This document shows positions 42,882-52,036 of a stretch of DNA of 55,495 nt, in pieces. Location: positions 1 to 55,495 of the forward strand of contig JACPUH010000031.1 of the NCBI GenBank assembly GCA_016192345.1, read 5' to 3'. The notes under the pieces are model-generated. The model saw only the letters and a list, made by a program, of their open reading frames with translations, did not search any database and was not told the DNA's origin. This DNA comes from Ignavibacteriales bacterium (GTDB lineage: Bacteria; Bacteroidota; Ignavibacteria; UBA10030). Both the position numbers and the translations under genes were made by a program. How positions within the stretch are numbered: position 1 is the stretch's first letter; each line of letters opens with the position of its first letter.

Positions 42882-45533
42882 TTGCTTGGCAGGACGATTC
42901 TTTCTATACTAGCCGTCGCATCGGTAAAGGCTCTCTTGTTATCCAGAGACGACCGCAGTTTTTCTCATCACTCTGATACCGGAATCGAAACCCACTTGTC
43001 CTCGTTCAAGCTCAAGAGCGTTTGGTTGACTTTCGTTCCATCAGACCGTTGGTTGTGGTGGGTGGTCGGTCTGTTTTCCTTCCTTGGGTTTCTCAGTCTG
43101 AATGACGGGATGTTGTATACGCCGGACAGCATCCGGTATCTCCTGTGGGCAAAATCCCTTTCACAGTTCAACGGTTTTATCGATCTCGCCAGTGCCGAGC
43201 CTACTCGATACGTCGTCCATGCTCCTCTCTATTCTGTTCTCCTTGCCCCCTTCGTCGCGATCTTCCCGGGGGACGTCGTTCCTGCAAAAATCGTCTCCCT
43301 CGCTCTTGGCCTTATGCTGCTCCTTGTTTCCTACCGTTGGATGGAGGTGCGTGGAGGAAGGTGGGGCGCCCGTATCGGGACTCTCATTCTCGCCGTGCAT
43401 CCACTCGTTCTTCTTTTTTCAACACACATTCTTTCGGATGTCTCCTTTGCGGTCGTACTGCTCTGGTGCTTTTTTGTCGTCGGGAATGAAGAGAACAAAG
43501 CGGTGTCCCTCCAGGGGCTGAAGCTCGCTCTTCTTGTCACAGCGGCGATCTTTCTGCGCGAGGTTGGGCTTGCCCTCTGGGTCAGTCTCGTCTTCTTTCT
43601 GGTGTGGAGGAAGAATTTCCGTGCTGCGGCCATGGTGTTCCTGATCCCCCTGGTATTCTATGGTGCATGGTTCATCAGGAATGAAATCCTGGTTGCCGGT
43701 TTCGAGCAACCGCAGATCCAGAACTCCAAACTCTTCTTTTCCCACATCTATACACCCCGGAACGCCGGGATGCTGTCGGAATTCACGGCCCGTATTCTGA
43801 ATAACGGAGCGTTCTACGCCTCAAATCTTGGCTCTTTGATTCTCTTTCCGGTTCAAGGGGGAGGATCATTCCCGGTTGTCACAAACAACGACCCGATGAT
43901 GCCCCTCGTGATCGGCAGCCTGAAGATGCTGCTCATTCCCCTTGGTCTTCTCCAGGTAGGACTTGTCGTGTGGGGGGGAATCGCTCGACGGAGGGACGAG
44001 CGACTCATGCCATTGTTTCTCGTCTTCTTTCTCTGCTACTTCGGATTGCTCCTTCTGTATCCGATCATCGACAATCGATTCCTGTTTCCACTCCTGCCAC
44101 TCTTTCTTGGTTTTGCGTTGGTGGGGGCGGGTGATCTGCAGGATCGTTTCTTCCCTGCGTGGGACGGGAAGCGTCTCTCTCTTGGGATCGCCGCAGGTTT
44201 GTCCCTTTTGCTCCTCCCAAACCTCGTGTGGATCTCGAATCTCGTGGCAAACAATCTCCGATCGGTTAATACGTCAAAAGAAGAGTTTGAGACCCGGACG
44301 GTCACAGGGGAGTATCCGGAACTTTACAGGAAGTCGTTTCGGTACGCAGGGGAATGGATTACGCAGCACGCCGATTCGTCCACCGTGATTGCAACCCGCT
44401 GGAAGGAGCTGACGTTCTGGCTGGAGGGACAGAAATTGATCGAGGTCGATCCGGTCATGTCACTCGAAGCGTTTGAATCGATCCTCAGGGACTACGAAGC
44501 CGGCTATCTTGTTGTACTCTCTGATCCTTCCGGTATTCGGGACTTGGAGTTCCAGATGGTGCAGTCCCGGAGATTTCGTTTCGTGCCGGTCTATCGGACG
44601 GGGAGCGTGGAAGTTATCCGTGTTCTCCGTCCCCCCCGGGAAAAGAGCCCGGCGGGGGCGCCTGATGAAGGCGGGCTGCAGGGGAGCCTTGCGTTGACGG
44701 AGGAGGAGCGAGAGACCCGTACAATGTTCCGCGAGGGAACGCTCCTTCTTGAGCGTGGAGAATATCAGAAGGCCCATGCACGGTTCAAATCCCTTTGGGA
44801 CAAGAGTGAGGGATCGGGGTACGCCGCATTATTTACGGGAATTACCTTGGGATTCGCGGGTCAGGCACAAGGTGCGATGGCAGTGTTCGAGGAATTCAAG
44901 CGGCTTTCCCAGGCTGGGTCATTCCTCCAGCACGCATGGTACCACCAGGAGTTTCTTTCACTCCTCCAGCAGTCAGAAGCAAACCCGATCGCCGGTTCCA
45001 AGGCCTTGATGCTCAGAACGGTTGCGGTGAATTATCTTACCCTCGGTTTCCGGTACCAGGCTCGGATGATCATTGATCGGGCAATCGAGGCCGATTCATC
45101 CTACTACCCAGCCCTGGCGTTTGGTGTCTCTTGCGCCTTGGAGAACGGCGATACGTCGGGAGCGCGCAAGTATGTTGAGGGAATTCAGAGTCTTGATCCC
45201 AGGCGGCCGCAGACGCTCTCTCTGGTAACCCTCTTTTCCTTGTTCGATTCCCTGACAACGATTTCCGATCCGAAACAGCGCGTCCGGCACCTTTTTGCTC
45301 TGAGTGAGGTTCTCGAGCGGGTTGGATTGCGCGAGTATGCCATGGACCACCTTCTGTCGATTCTGGAGATGGAACCAAGGAACGTCGTTGCGATGATGGA
45401 GCTGGGAAGGTTGTACATCTTGAAACGGCGTTGGGCTCCCGCAGCGAAGATGTGGAACCGCGCACAATTCCTTTCTCCGGATGCGGTGACGATCCCCGAT
45501 GAGGTTCTTGAATGGATGGAGAGGAGGAAATAA
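42882..45533 (+). CDS. GT-C-type glycosyltransferase fused to C-terminal TPR repeats
   Basis: 883 residues. The N-terminal half (about 60-470) is polytopic, with the acidic motif LYTPDSIRYLLWAKSLSQF. About 580 residues in, a soluble domain starts (EERETRTMFREGTLLLERG), made of TPR-like helices to the C-terminus (RFKSLWDKSEGSGYAALFTG, TLGFRYQARMIIDRAIEAD, then VVAMMELGRLYILKRRWAPA). The TPR part probably recruits a partner or polymer substrate. The start is TTG 42882, with no strong ribosome site visible, so the first 40 residues are uncertain. It probably has a polyprenyl-phosphate sugar donor. Confidence 0.75.
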   Translation: MLGRTILSILAVASVKALLLSRDDRSFSHHSDTGIETHLSSFKLKSVWLTFVPSDRWLWWVVGLFSFLGFLSLNDGMLYTPDSIRYLLWAKSLSQFNGFIDLASAEPTRYVVHAPLYSVLLAPFVAIFPGDVVPAKIVSLALGLMLLLVSYRWMEVRGGRWGARIGTLILAVHPLVLLFSTHILSDVSFAVVLLWCFFVVGNEENKAVSLQGLKLALLVTAAIFLREVGLALWVSLVFFLVWRKNFRAAAMVFLIPLVFYGAWFIRNEILVAGFEQPQIQNSKLFFSHIYTPRNAGMLSEFTARILNNGAFYASNLGSLILFPVQGGGSFPVVTNNDPMMPLVIGSLKMLLIPLGLLQVGLVVWGGIARRRDERLMPLFLVFFLCYFGLLLLYPIIDNRFLFPLLPLFLGFALVGAGDLQDRFFPAWDGKRLSLGIAAGLSLLLLPNLVWISNLVANNLRSVNTSKEEFETRTVTGEYPELYRKSFRYAGEWITQHADSSTVIATRWKELTFWLEGQKLIEVDPVMSLEAFESILRDYEAGYLVVLSDPSGIRDLEFQMVQSRRFRFVPVYRTGSVEVIRVLRPPREKSPAGAPDEGGLQGSLALTEEERETRTMFREGTLLLERGEYQKAHARFKSLWDKSEGSGYAALFTGITLGFAGQAQGAMAVFEEFKRLSQAGSFLQHAWYHQEFLSLLQQSEANPIAGSKALMLRTVAVNYLTLGFRYQARMIIDRAIEADSSYYPALAFGVSCALENGDTSGARKYVEGIQSLDPRRPQTLSLVTLFSLFDSLTTISDPKQRVRHLFALSEVLERVGLREYAMDHLLSILEMEPRNVVAMMELGRLYILKRRWAPAAKMWNRAQFLSPDAVTIPDEVLEWMERRK

Positions 45534-45585
45534 AGGGCAAGAGGCTGCATGAGCCGCGAGGGGGTGCAAGCTTAGATTGTGCTAC

Positions 45586-45614
45586 TTGCCTTCCTTGACA
45601 TGATGCGTTATATT
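45586..45614 (+). promoter_or_regulatory. Sigma70-type promoter of the tRNA-Ile2 locus
   Basis: TTGCCT (45586-45591), a 17-bp spacer and TATATT (45609-45614) lie 79 nt before the truncated tRNA copy and 221 nt before the complete tRNA. A second TTGACA (45595-45600) has no correctly spaced -10. Confidence 0.6.
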
Positions 45615-45646
45615 TTGTCCAGTTCTTATTCCGAAAAAGCCTTAGC

Positions 45647-45708
45647 GGGATTGGTGAGAGCCCGAGCCCTGTTCGTTTTCTTTTTAAGTATCGGGCCCTT
45701 AGCTCAGT
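45647..45708 (+). repeat. Upstream copy of a 62-nt direct repeat (matches 45789-45850)
   Basis: This block aligns without gaps to 45789-45850, offset by 142 nt, with 7 differences in 62 positions (about 89 percent). Its last 16 nt equal the first 16 nt of the tRNA gene. Confidence 0.85.
45693..45708 (+). pseudogene. Truncated copy of the tRNA-Ile2 5' end
   Basis: The 16 nt GGGCCCTTAGCTCAGT are identical to the first 16 nt of the complete tRNA at 45835-45850. Similarity stops in the D-loop, where the sequence turns into an unrelated hairpin. It is a fragment, not a functional tRNA. Confidence 0.75.
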
Positions 45709-45710
45709 CC

Positions 45711-45762
45711 CAACGTTGCTGAACTTGTCGAACGAAGTGAAGACAAGTTCACTGCAACGTTG
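45711..45762. repeat. Long hairpin element 1
   Basis: Left arm CAACGTTGCTGAACTTGTC (45711-45729) pairs with right arm GACAAGTTCA plus GCAACGTTG (45742-45751, 45754-45762). The stem has 19 bp with only a 2-nt bulge and a 12-nt loop. It looks like an REP/MITE-type palindromic element. Confidence 0.7.
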
Positions 45763-45766
45763 AGGA

Positions 45767-45788
45767 TCCCGTCCGACGGAGTCGTGAC

Positions 45789-45792
<4 letters not shown>
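45767..45792. repeat. Hairpin element 2
   Basis: TCCCGTCCGAC (45767-45777) pairs with GTCGTGACGGGA (45781-45792) around a GGA loop, with one bulged T. The stem overlaps the start of the downstream 62-nt repeat copy. Confidence 0.65.
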
Positions 45793-45908
<116 letters not shown>

Positions 45909-45965
45909 CTAGTACAGGTCCCGCCCCACAACGGCGGGATTCTCCCCCGAAGGGGTCCCTTCGGG

Positions 45966-46019
45966 AAAAACGACGATGAAGTTAGCGGCTGGTCTTATGC
46001 TCTCTGCTAACTTCAGTCG
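45966..46019 (-). terminator. Intrinsic terminator after the MMPL gene
   Basis: On the minus strand, GAAGTTAGC (46014-46006) and GCTAACTTC (45986-45978) form a 9-bp stem with a 19-nt loop. CGAC/GTCG (46019-46016, 45974-45971) extends it, and five Ts (45970-45966) follow at once. A further palindrome CCCGAAGGG GT CCCTTCGGG (45946-45965) and a small stem TCCCGCC/GGCGGGA (45919-45939) lie beyond. Confidence 0.65.
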
Positions 46020-46032
46020 TTGCAGGGTCCAC

Positions 46033-48264
46033 TTAACACAGATTCCTCGTCCTTCGGCGGAGGCCCGATGGGAACCACCAGTTTGCCCGCCCCATCAGAC
46101 TCATGAAAATCGGGACGAGGACGACGCGAATCAGCGTCGCATCGAGTGCAACCGCGAAGGCGAGCCCCAGTCCGAATTCCCGCGTCGCCGTGAGGTTCGT
46201 GAACCCGAACGAACCAAACAACACCACCATGATCAAGGCGGCACTCGTGATGACCCCGCCTGTTCGTGCCAATCCGTTTGCCACCGCCTTCCGGTTATCG
46301 CCGGTTCGCTCGTACTCCTCCCGGATACTGCTCAACAGGAACACTTCATAATCCATGGATAGGCCAAACAAGATTGTGAAAAGCATCAGCACGATGAATG
46401 AATTAAGCCCCCCCGGCGGGACCAGTCCAATGAGGCTTGCGCCAACGCCGTCCTGAAACAGGTACACAAGGAATCCATACGACGCGAGCACCGAGATGAG
46501 ATTCATGGTGATTGCCTTCAGCGGAATGGCGATGGAGCGGAAGGTGAACGCGAGCACAAGAAATGTGATGACCAGTACGACGGGAACGACGCGCCTGAGG
46601 CTTCCGAATAATTCATCATCGAAATCAAGGATGCTCGCACTGAAACCACCGATACGGACCTCGAGGCCGGCATCGCGGGCTTCCGTCCATGGGGACGAGC
46701 GAAGTTCACGAACCATCTGCATGACCTCTTTTGTCTCCGGGGCGGAGCGGGGCACGACAAACACGAGGGCGGTTCGGTCGTCCGCAGACAGCACGTTTGC
46801 CGCTTCCTGCCGAAGGACCGGGGGAAGATCCGGGGTCGCGTGGATGGTTGCCCCCATCGGCCCAAGCAATGCCAGCAGCGAGGGGAAGCCCCCGGTCGTT
46901 GACAGGCGGGGATCGGAAGCAAGCTGTGCACCGAGGGAAGCGATTGCTGTTTGGTGTTCGGGTGCCCAGAGTGTCTCTCCTTCACGGCACGTGATGAGCA
47001 TCCCGATCGGCCCCATCCATCCTGCCGAAAAATTTTGTTCGAGAAGCTCGTACCCCTCGCGGGCTTCCATGCCGGGGGAAAGATCGCGCGCCCCCATGTT
47101 CCATGGAGTCAGCCTCTGCGTTGGCACGATCAACGCCGCGAGCACGATCAACGTCGGAATGAGATACCGTATGGGCTTTGCCATCGCCGCGTGAGCCCAT
47201 CGCGACCAGAGTGTAGCGGTGCGTGATTGAAGCTTGGGATGCCGGGGCCAGTTCACCCGCTCGCCGATCAGGAGCAACACCGCTGGAAGCAGTGTCAGCG
47301 TCGCGAGGACCGCGGTGAGCACCACGGTGACTCCGCCGAGGGCCAGGGTATGGAGAAACGGGATGTGTGCAAGGAAGAGTGCGAGAAATCCGATGCATAC
47401 GGCCAGGCCGGAAACGAGCACGGCGCGACCTGCTTCCATCGTTGCGGTCTCCACCGCCGTGCGGAACTGAACGCCTCGCGCGAGTTCCTGGCGGCACCGG
47501 CTGATGAGAAACAACGCATAGTCCACGCCCACCCCCAAGCCGACCATGGTTACTGCGTTTTCCGCGAACACACTGACCGGCATGAATCCACTGAGTGCGT
47601 AGAGCAGGGCGAGTGCGACCCCCGTCGCTCCAAGGGCAAGCAACAACGGGAGACCGGCGGCAATGGGCGCCCCGAACACGAAAAGGAGGATAACGAGCGT
47701 GAGCGGGATTCCGACGCGCTCAGCCTTCAACAAGTCGTCCGATGAATTTACGTCAAGATCATGAAACAGAGAGACCATCCCGGTCAGCTTGGTCTCGAAC
47801 GAGTCCCCAAGCCCGGCGTCCGCAATGACGGAACGGATCCGGCTGACGTTCGATTCCGCTTCGAAAAAAGTCCCCGCAGGCGGAGTCACGAGAAGAAGCG
47901 CGGTGTGACCGTCGCGTCCAAGGAGGCGCGCATCGCCGGTATTCCAATAATGCCTGACGCGATGCATTCCTGCAGCATTGAGCACGCTCTCGATTGTTGT
48001 CGCGGCAGCGGCAAAACGGAGATCGGTTGCAGAGATGCTCTTCGAGACAAGCACGGCAGGGAACACATAGGCTGCACCATCGCCAAACGAGCGGTTCACA
48101 TCCTGTGCCACCAGTTCCGAGGGACTGCCGGGAACGGCGTCGGTGCTTCCGCGAAGCACGCCGCTCAGGTGCAGCGCGAAGGGTGTCACGGCTGTCAAAA
48201 GCGCCGCCCACAGGATGATGACCGCAAGCGGCCTGCGAAGAACGAACTGCACAAGAGTAGACAT
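46033..48264 (-). CDS. MMPL/RND-family lipid or hydrophobic-substrate exporter
   Basis: 743 residues with two repeats of the MMPL layout: an N-terminal span, a periplasmic domain, then a block of spans. The DY-bearing segments GLGVGVDYALFLISRCRQEL and GLSMDYEVFLLSSIREEYER are typical of the MMPL proton-relay regions. Both halves are complete. MMPL proteins export lipids, glycolipids, hopanoids or siderophores. It starts 18 nt after the ANL ligase gene, so the two are probably co-transcribed, and the lipid made or activated by the ligase may be its cargo. The terminator at 45966-46019 closes the unit. Confidence 0.9.
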   Translation of the reverse strand: MSTLVQFVLRRPLAVIILWAALLTAVTPFALHLSGVLRGSTDAVPGSPSELVAQDVNRSFGDGAAYVFPAVLVSKSISATDLRFAAAATTIESVLNAAGMHRVRHYWNTGDARLLGRDGHTALLLVTPPAGTFFEAESNVSRIRSVIADAGLGDSFETKLTGMVSLFHDLDVNSSDDLLKAERVGIPLTLVILLFVFGAPIAAGLPLLLALGATGVALALLYALSGFMPVSVFAENAVTMVGLGVGVDYALFLISRCRQELARGVQFRTAVETATMEAGRAVLVSGLAVCIGFLALFLAHIPFLHTLALGGVTVVLTAVLATLTLLPAVLLLIGERVNWPRHPKLQSRTATLWSRWAHAAMAKPIRYLIPTLIVLAALIVPTQRLTPWNMGARDLSPGMEAREGYELLEQNFSAGWMGPIGMLITCREGETLWAPEHQTAIASLGAQLASDPRLSTTGGFPSLLALLGPMGATIHATPDLPPVLRQEAANVLSADDRTALVFVVPRSAPETKEVMQMVRELRSSPWTEARDAGLEVRIGGFSASILDFDDELFGSLRRVVPVVLVITFLVLAFTFRSIAIPLKAITMNLISVLASYGFLVYLFQDGVGASLIGLVPPGGLNSFIVLMLFTILFGLSMDYEVFLLSSIREEYERTGDNRKAVANGLARTGGVITSAALIMVVLFGSFGFTNLTATREFGLGLAFAVALDATLIRVVLVPIFMSLMGRANWWFPSGLRRRTRNLC

Positions 48265-48282
48265 CGGAATGTTCCTTTCGAA

Positions 48283-49890
48283 TTACGAGGCCGCGAGAAT
48301 ACGGGTCTGTTTGATCTTTCCCTTGTCTCCGGCAAATGGGCCTTCACCGACCCGATATAATTGGATTTCAGGAACAAGTGTTTCCGGGTATTCTCTCCAC
48401 GCTTCCCGGAAGTCGGCATTCAGGGCAACCAGTCGACGAAGCATCGCATCACGGTAGGTTGCCCGCAGCTCTTCGGTTGGTTCCGCGTCCACCTCAAAGA
48501 TGAACCGGGGTCGCACCGATGCGTCTTCACTCTCTGCCAGCGAAAGGCAAAATGAGCGTGTGATTTTTGAGAGATGCGGCTCTGCGTACAGACTTTGTTC
48601 GAGATCTTCCGGATAGATGTTGGCCCCCATTAGAGAAACCGTGTAGTCCCTGCGGCCATAGACCCAGAGAAAGGGGAGGCGCAACCTGCCGCTGCCTGAA
48701 GACTTCTTCAGGGCTTCTACGTCCACGCCCGCTTCGGCCAGCATCTTCTCCATTTCGTCGAACCGGGCCACGCCCCCTTCGTCATGCACGTTATAGCGAA
48801 TGCGAGGCGAGAGCAACGACTTGCGCGAGATCGTGAAGACCAACTCCCGGTTTTCGTTCACCTCAATGTAATGCATCAGCGGGTTATACTGGAACACCAT
48901 CGGCAGTCGGGAGTCGTCTCCAAACAGCTTTTCACGTACATCCGCCCGATCGCGGCAGAGTCTGCGAATCGCGACCGCAAGCGGCGTTTCCCCTGCGATG
49001 CCGATCTCCAGGTCGGTCGCTCCGAAGCCGCTGTAGACGGTCCGGAACCGGCCCAATAAATAATCCCGCAACCCTTCTGACATCCCCTCGCCGCCTACCA
49101 ATGCCCTTAATTCGAATTCGTCGAATGGGAATCCTTCAGCTTCGGCGGCATCCACCAGGTGTTTAAGGAACGGCGGGTATCCCGCGATGAGATAGCGATA
49201 GCGTGGACCGAAAAAACGCATCGTGTGAAGGATTTTCCCGATGTCCGGTCCGGTGTTTTTCACGATGCCGTTCCGACCCATGGCAACCCCCATATTGATG
49301 CCTGTTGCCCACGCACCCATCGAGAACGCGTTGATCGTGACGTACGGCTGGGAACCGTAACAGTACTTGGCGAAGTAGCTGATAAAGATGTGGCTTTGAT
49401 GCCGCTCCCGCGCCGTCCGAACCCAATTGTATGGCGTGCCTGTGCTGCCGGAAGATTCGTCGATGGCAACCTGCGACTCCGGTATTGCGCCGCCGACACA
49501 TCGCTGCTCCGTCGGATAACGTTTAATGAATGTCTCCTTGTCGGTCTCGGGCGGGTTGCCGCCCTGCCAACGCATGATGGCGAGGAAGTCTGCGTACGCC
49601 GGGACATTTCTCGCAGCCCGGTAGAATGCCGCACGAGCCCGAAACCGTCCCGCCCAATCCAGGAACCATGGCGGCAATGCCTTGAACAACAGCAGGAATG
49701 TTTCGAACGAGGCGCATGCCACCTGCACAAAGAGGTTGAAGAATACCAGGAACAGAAAGGCCAGTCGTTCGGCCGGTGTAGGCCGGGGCATCACCGCCTC
49801 GTGCTCAACCCCCGTTTGGATTGAAACGGTGTCGCCTGTGTTGACCCCAACGAACGGTAGCGGCATATCGAAGGTTGTTTTCATGTCCAT
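48283..49890 (-). CDS. ANL-superfamily adenylate-forming enzyme (phenylacetate-CoA ligase-like)
   Basis: 535 residues of the PaaK/CapK-like branch. The P-loop-like SSGSTGTPYNW lies near residue 145, GMSEGLRDYLL with YSGFGATDLEIG near 285, and the C-terminal half contains WVYGRRDYTVSLMGANIYPE and KGKIKQTRI with the late lysine. An N-terminal extension (about 40-70, FLFLVFFNLFVQVACASFE) is strongly hydrophobic and may anchor the enzyme in the membrane. It likely activates a carboxylic acid (fatty or aromatic) as adenylate. The pairing with MMPL recalls mycobacterial acyl-adenylate ligase/MmpL systems. Confidence 0.8.
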   Translation of the reverse strand: MDMKTTFDMPLPFVGVNTGDTVSIQTGVEHEAVMPRPTPAERLAFLFLVFFNLFVQVACASFETFLLLFKALPPWFLDWAGRFRARAAFYRAARNVPAYADFLAIMRWQGGNPPETDKETFIKRYPTEQRCVGGAIPESQVAIDESSGSTGTPYNWVRTARERHQSHIFISYFAKYCYGSQPYVTINAFSMGAWATGINMGVAMGRNGIVKNTGPDIGKILHTMRFFGPRYRYLIAGYPPFLKHLVDAAEAEGFPFDEFELRALVGGEGMSEGLRDYLLGRFRTVYSGFGATDLEIGIAGETPLAVAIRRLCRDRADVREKLFGDDSRLPMVFQYNPLMHYIEVNENRELVFTISRKSLLSPRIRYNVHDEGGVARFDEMEKMLAEAGVDVEALKKSSGSGRLRLPFLWVYGRRDYTVSLMGANIYPEDLEQSLYAEPHLSKITRSFCLSLAESEDASVRPRFIFEVDAEPTEELRATYRDAMLRRLVALNADFREAWREYPETLVPEIQLYRVGEGPFAGDKGKIKQTRILAAS

Positions 49891-49969
49891 TCTCCATTGA
49901 AATAGTGGTGGTGAAATCTTTATTCTAATCTACTCGACCGTCTCATGACTGTTGTCAGGAAACTCTCCG

Positions 49970-49984
49970 TTGTTTGTCAAACAA
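49970..49984. promoter_or_regulatory. Perfect 15-nt palindrome upstream of the ligase gene
   Basis: TTGTTTGTCAAACAA (7-1-7 arms) lies 80 nt before the ligase start. The size and symmetry are typical of TetR- or MarR-type operators. It contains a minus-strand TTGACA, but no good -10 follows. Confidence 0.5.
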
Positions 49985-50116
49985 TTGTCCTGCCTTTGCC
50001 CGGCGACCCTCAACAACTGTGTCCTCGTTATCCATCGATGACCATGGAGATTGTTCTCGCCCCTCATCGTACGCTCCCGTGCATAATACAGTGCGCTCCT
50101 ATGGATATTGCCACGG

Positions 50117-50131
50117 ACTTGTCGGACAAGT
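50117..50131. promoter_or_regulatory. Second perfect 15-nt palindrome upstream of the ligase gene
   Basis: ACTTGTCGGACAAGT (7-1-7 arms) lies 133 nt beyond the first and just past the terminator of the upstream operon. It is a different sequence from the first palindrome. Confidence 0.45.
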
Positions 50132-50159
50132 GTCAAAAAAATGTCAACGGGGAGGGTAC

Positions 50160-50182
50160 AAAAAAAACCGACTTGTCGTCGG
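50160..50182 (-). terminator. Intrinsic terminator after the TPR-glycosyltransferase operon
   Basis: On the minus strand, CCGAC (50182-50178), a 5-nt loop and GTCGG (50172-50168) are followed by eight Ts (50167-50160). It lies about 90 nt beyond the stop of the gene at 50270-52036. A larger stem with arms CTCAGGA and TCCTGAG, centred near 50244, stands between. Confidence 0.65.
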
Positions 50183-50269
50183 GTTCTGGTTCGGGAAACA
50201 ATGGGTTTTTTCAGCGGTGGGTACTCAGGAATCCCCGGGGATCTCCTCCTGAGTTTCTTTTTCCAATTC

Positions 50270-52036
50270 TCATTTTCTCTTTACGCTATTCTTGAGAGCT
50301 TCCACCAACTGTAACGGTACAGAAGCACCAAGCTGTTGCGCTTGCTCGCAATGTTTCATCGCCTCTTCGAATCGCTTCTGTTCAAAGTAGAGGTAGCATA
50401 AATTTCCATGGGCCTGGGAAAGCCGGGGGTTGAACTCAAGAGCCCGGAGGAATGACCGTTCTGCGTCATCCTTCCTGTGCGCGTCGAAGTACAACACCCC
50501 CAGGTTGTACTGCACTTCCGCGCTTGCCGGCAGGAGTTCCAGTGCCTCATGGAATGTCGCCACGGCCCGGACGAACAGGCCCCGGGCAAAATAGAGGGCG
50601 CCAAGCGATTGCAGCACCTCCCTGTTTTCTTCTCCCGACCCTTTCTCCGCTTCAAGCTTCTGCTGGAGATCGATGAGGTCTTCAACCTGCAAAGGATAAT
50701 GCGGATTGATGCCTCGTTCTCCCGGGTTGGGGCGTTGATAGGCGGCAAGTTTTTCGGAGAGGCTCTCCGGGAGCAACATCCTCTGGATGGAGTTCTGCAG
50801 ATGCAGGTCGTGAGGGGAAGTGCTGAGGGCATATTCCCTCAAGGTGATGGAATCCTGAAAATGTCGGGAGTGCCGGAAACTCATGACAGCAAGGAAGAGG
50901 GCAAGCACGACAACGGATCCCCCGAGGAACGGTTGTGGCAACAAGACCTTTTTCGGAAGAGAGAGAGAAGCAAGCAGGATGACGATGCCGATGAACGGGA
51001 CATAGATACGGTGCTCGTAAAATTTGGGCAGGTACGGGGGAACCGAGTGGTAAAACAACGCGGGGGCGAGGAAGAGCAGGAACCACGCGAGCCCGAAAAG
51101 GATGCTCCTCCAATCCTTTTCGGGGGAAAGAACGATGAGGAAGAGGAGGAAGAGAGCGCTCCCGACTCCGGCGGTGAGCGGCATATCGGGAGGGACGGGG
51201 GCAAACGCCAGGCTGAACGGCCAGAAGATCTTGCCGAGAAAGAACAGGGCCATCCAGAGATTGGAGAAGATCACCGTACCGGCAGTCTCCAGGCTGGCGA
51301 TCGGGTAAATGGCCGCGAGGTACCGCATCATCCTCCAGTTGAGTACGATCATTCCCCACCCGACAATCAGCAAAAGTGTTTGCAGGGAGATGAGCCGTTC
51401 CCTCCGGAAGAGGAGCATGGAACCCAGAACCAACAGCGGCAGGGCAACCGCGGTCTCCTTGGTGAAGAGGGCAAGGAAAAAGAAGAGGAGGTGGAGAAGT
51501 CCCCACTTCAGGGAGCCCGACTGAAAGTACTTGTGAAATGTCAGGAAACCCGGAAGGATGAAGATCGCCAGCAACGAATCGTTCCGGCCGGAAGTCCAGG
51601 CAATCGATTGAGTCAGAACGGGGTGGAGGCAAAAGAGAAGGGTCAACGCGAACGATTTTCCCCTGGAGGTTCCGAGTCCGTTCAGTGTGAGGAACAGCAG
51701 GCAGCAGGCGATTATGTGAAGCAGGAGGTCGGTCAGGTGATAACCCCAGAGCTGCTCTCCGCTGAGCTGTGCGCTCAGAATGAAGGTGATCGTAAGGATG
51801 GGACGATAGAGGTTGCCCCCCTGGCCTGCATGCCCGGCATCATCAAGAAAAGAGTGGGGGATATCGGAAAGCTCGTCAATATGAGAAAAGCTCTGTTGAA
51901 TCAGAATATAGTCGTCGAAGTACGTGTACTCCGAATACCGAACCACGTGTCCGTACACCCCAAGGGTTAACAGGACAAGCCATGCGTACGGACGCCAGCC
52001 GGCAAGGGCGAAATCCCATGAGAATGGTTGTTTCAT
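50270..52036 (-). CDS. GT-C-type glycosyltransferase with C-terminal TPR repeats (TMTC-like)
   Basis: 588 residues. An N-terminal membrane half with an early acidic motif (YTYFDDYILIQQSF) and multiple spans resembles TMTC/PMT-type O-mannosyltransferases. The C-terminal part (from about 480) has three TPR repeats (NREVLQSLGALYFARG, EVQYNLGVLYFDAHRKDD, LSQAHGNLCYLYFEQKRFEE). It is the last gene of a three-gene minus unit whose genes overlap by 4 nt. It probably transfers a sugar from a polyprenyl-phosphate donor to a protein or glycan acceptor (inference). Confidence 0.8.
   Translation of the reverse strand: MKQPFSWDFALAGWRPYAWLVLLTLGVYGHVVRYSEYTYFDDYILIQQSFSHIDELSDIPHSFLDDAGHAGQGGNLYRPILTITFILSAQLSGEQLWGYHLTDLLLHIIACCLLFLTLNGLGTSRGKSFALTLLFCLHPVLTQSIAWTSGRNDSLLAIFILPGFLTFHKYFQSGSLKWGLLHLLFFFLALFTKETAVALPLLVLGSMLLFRRERLISLQTLLLIVGWGMIVLNWRMMRYLAAIYPIASLETAGTVIFSNLWMALFFLGKIFWPFSLAFAPVPPDMPLTAGVGSALFLLFLIVLSPEKDWRSILFGLAWFLLFLAPALFYHSVPPYLPKFYEHRIYVPFIGIVILLASLSLPKKVLLPQPFLGGSVVVLALFLAVMSFRHSRHFQDSITLREYALSTSPHDLHLQNSIQRMLLPESLSEKLAAYQRPNPGERGINPHYPLQVEDLIDLQQKLEAEKGSGEENREVLQSLGALYFARGLFVRAVATFHEALELLPASAEVQYNLGVLYFDAHRKDDAERSFLRALEFNPRLSQAHGNLCYLYFEQKRFEEAMKHCEQAQQLGASVPLQLVEALKNSVKRK

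Noticed and set aside
46033..49890. Mercury or metal efflux RND system
   Set aside because: The exporter has the two-DY MMPL pattern and no membrane-fusion or TolC partner genes are adjacent.
50477..51970. Long open frame of about 497 codons on the + strand
   Set aside because: It lies opposite the TPR glycosyltransferase gene and encodes low-complexity charged sequence (many E, K, G); a composition artefact.
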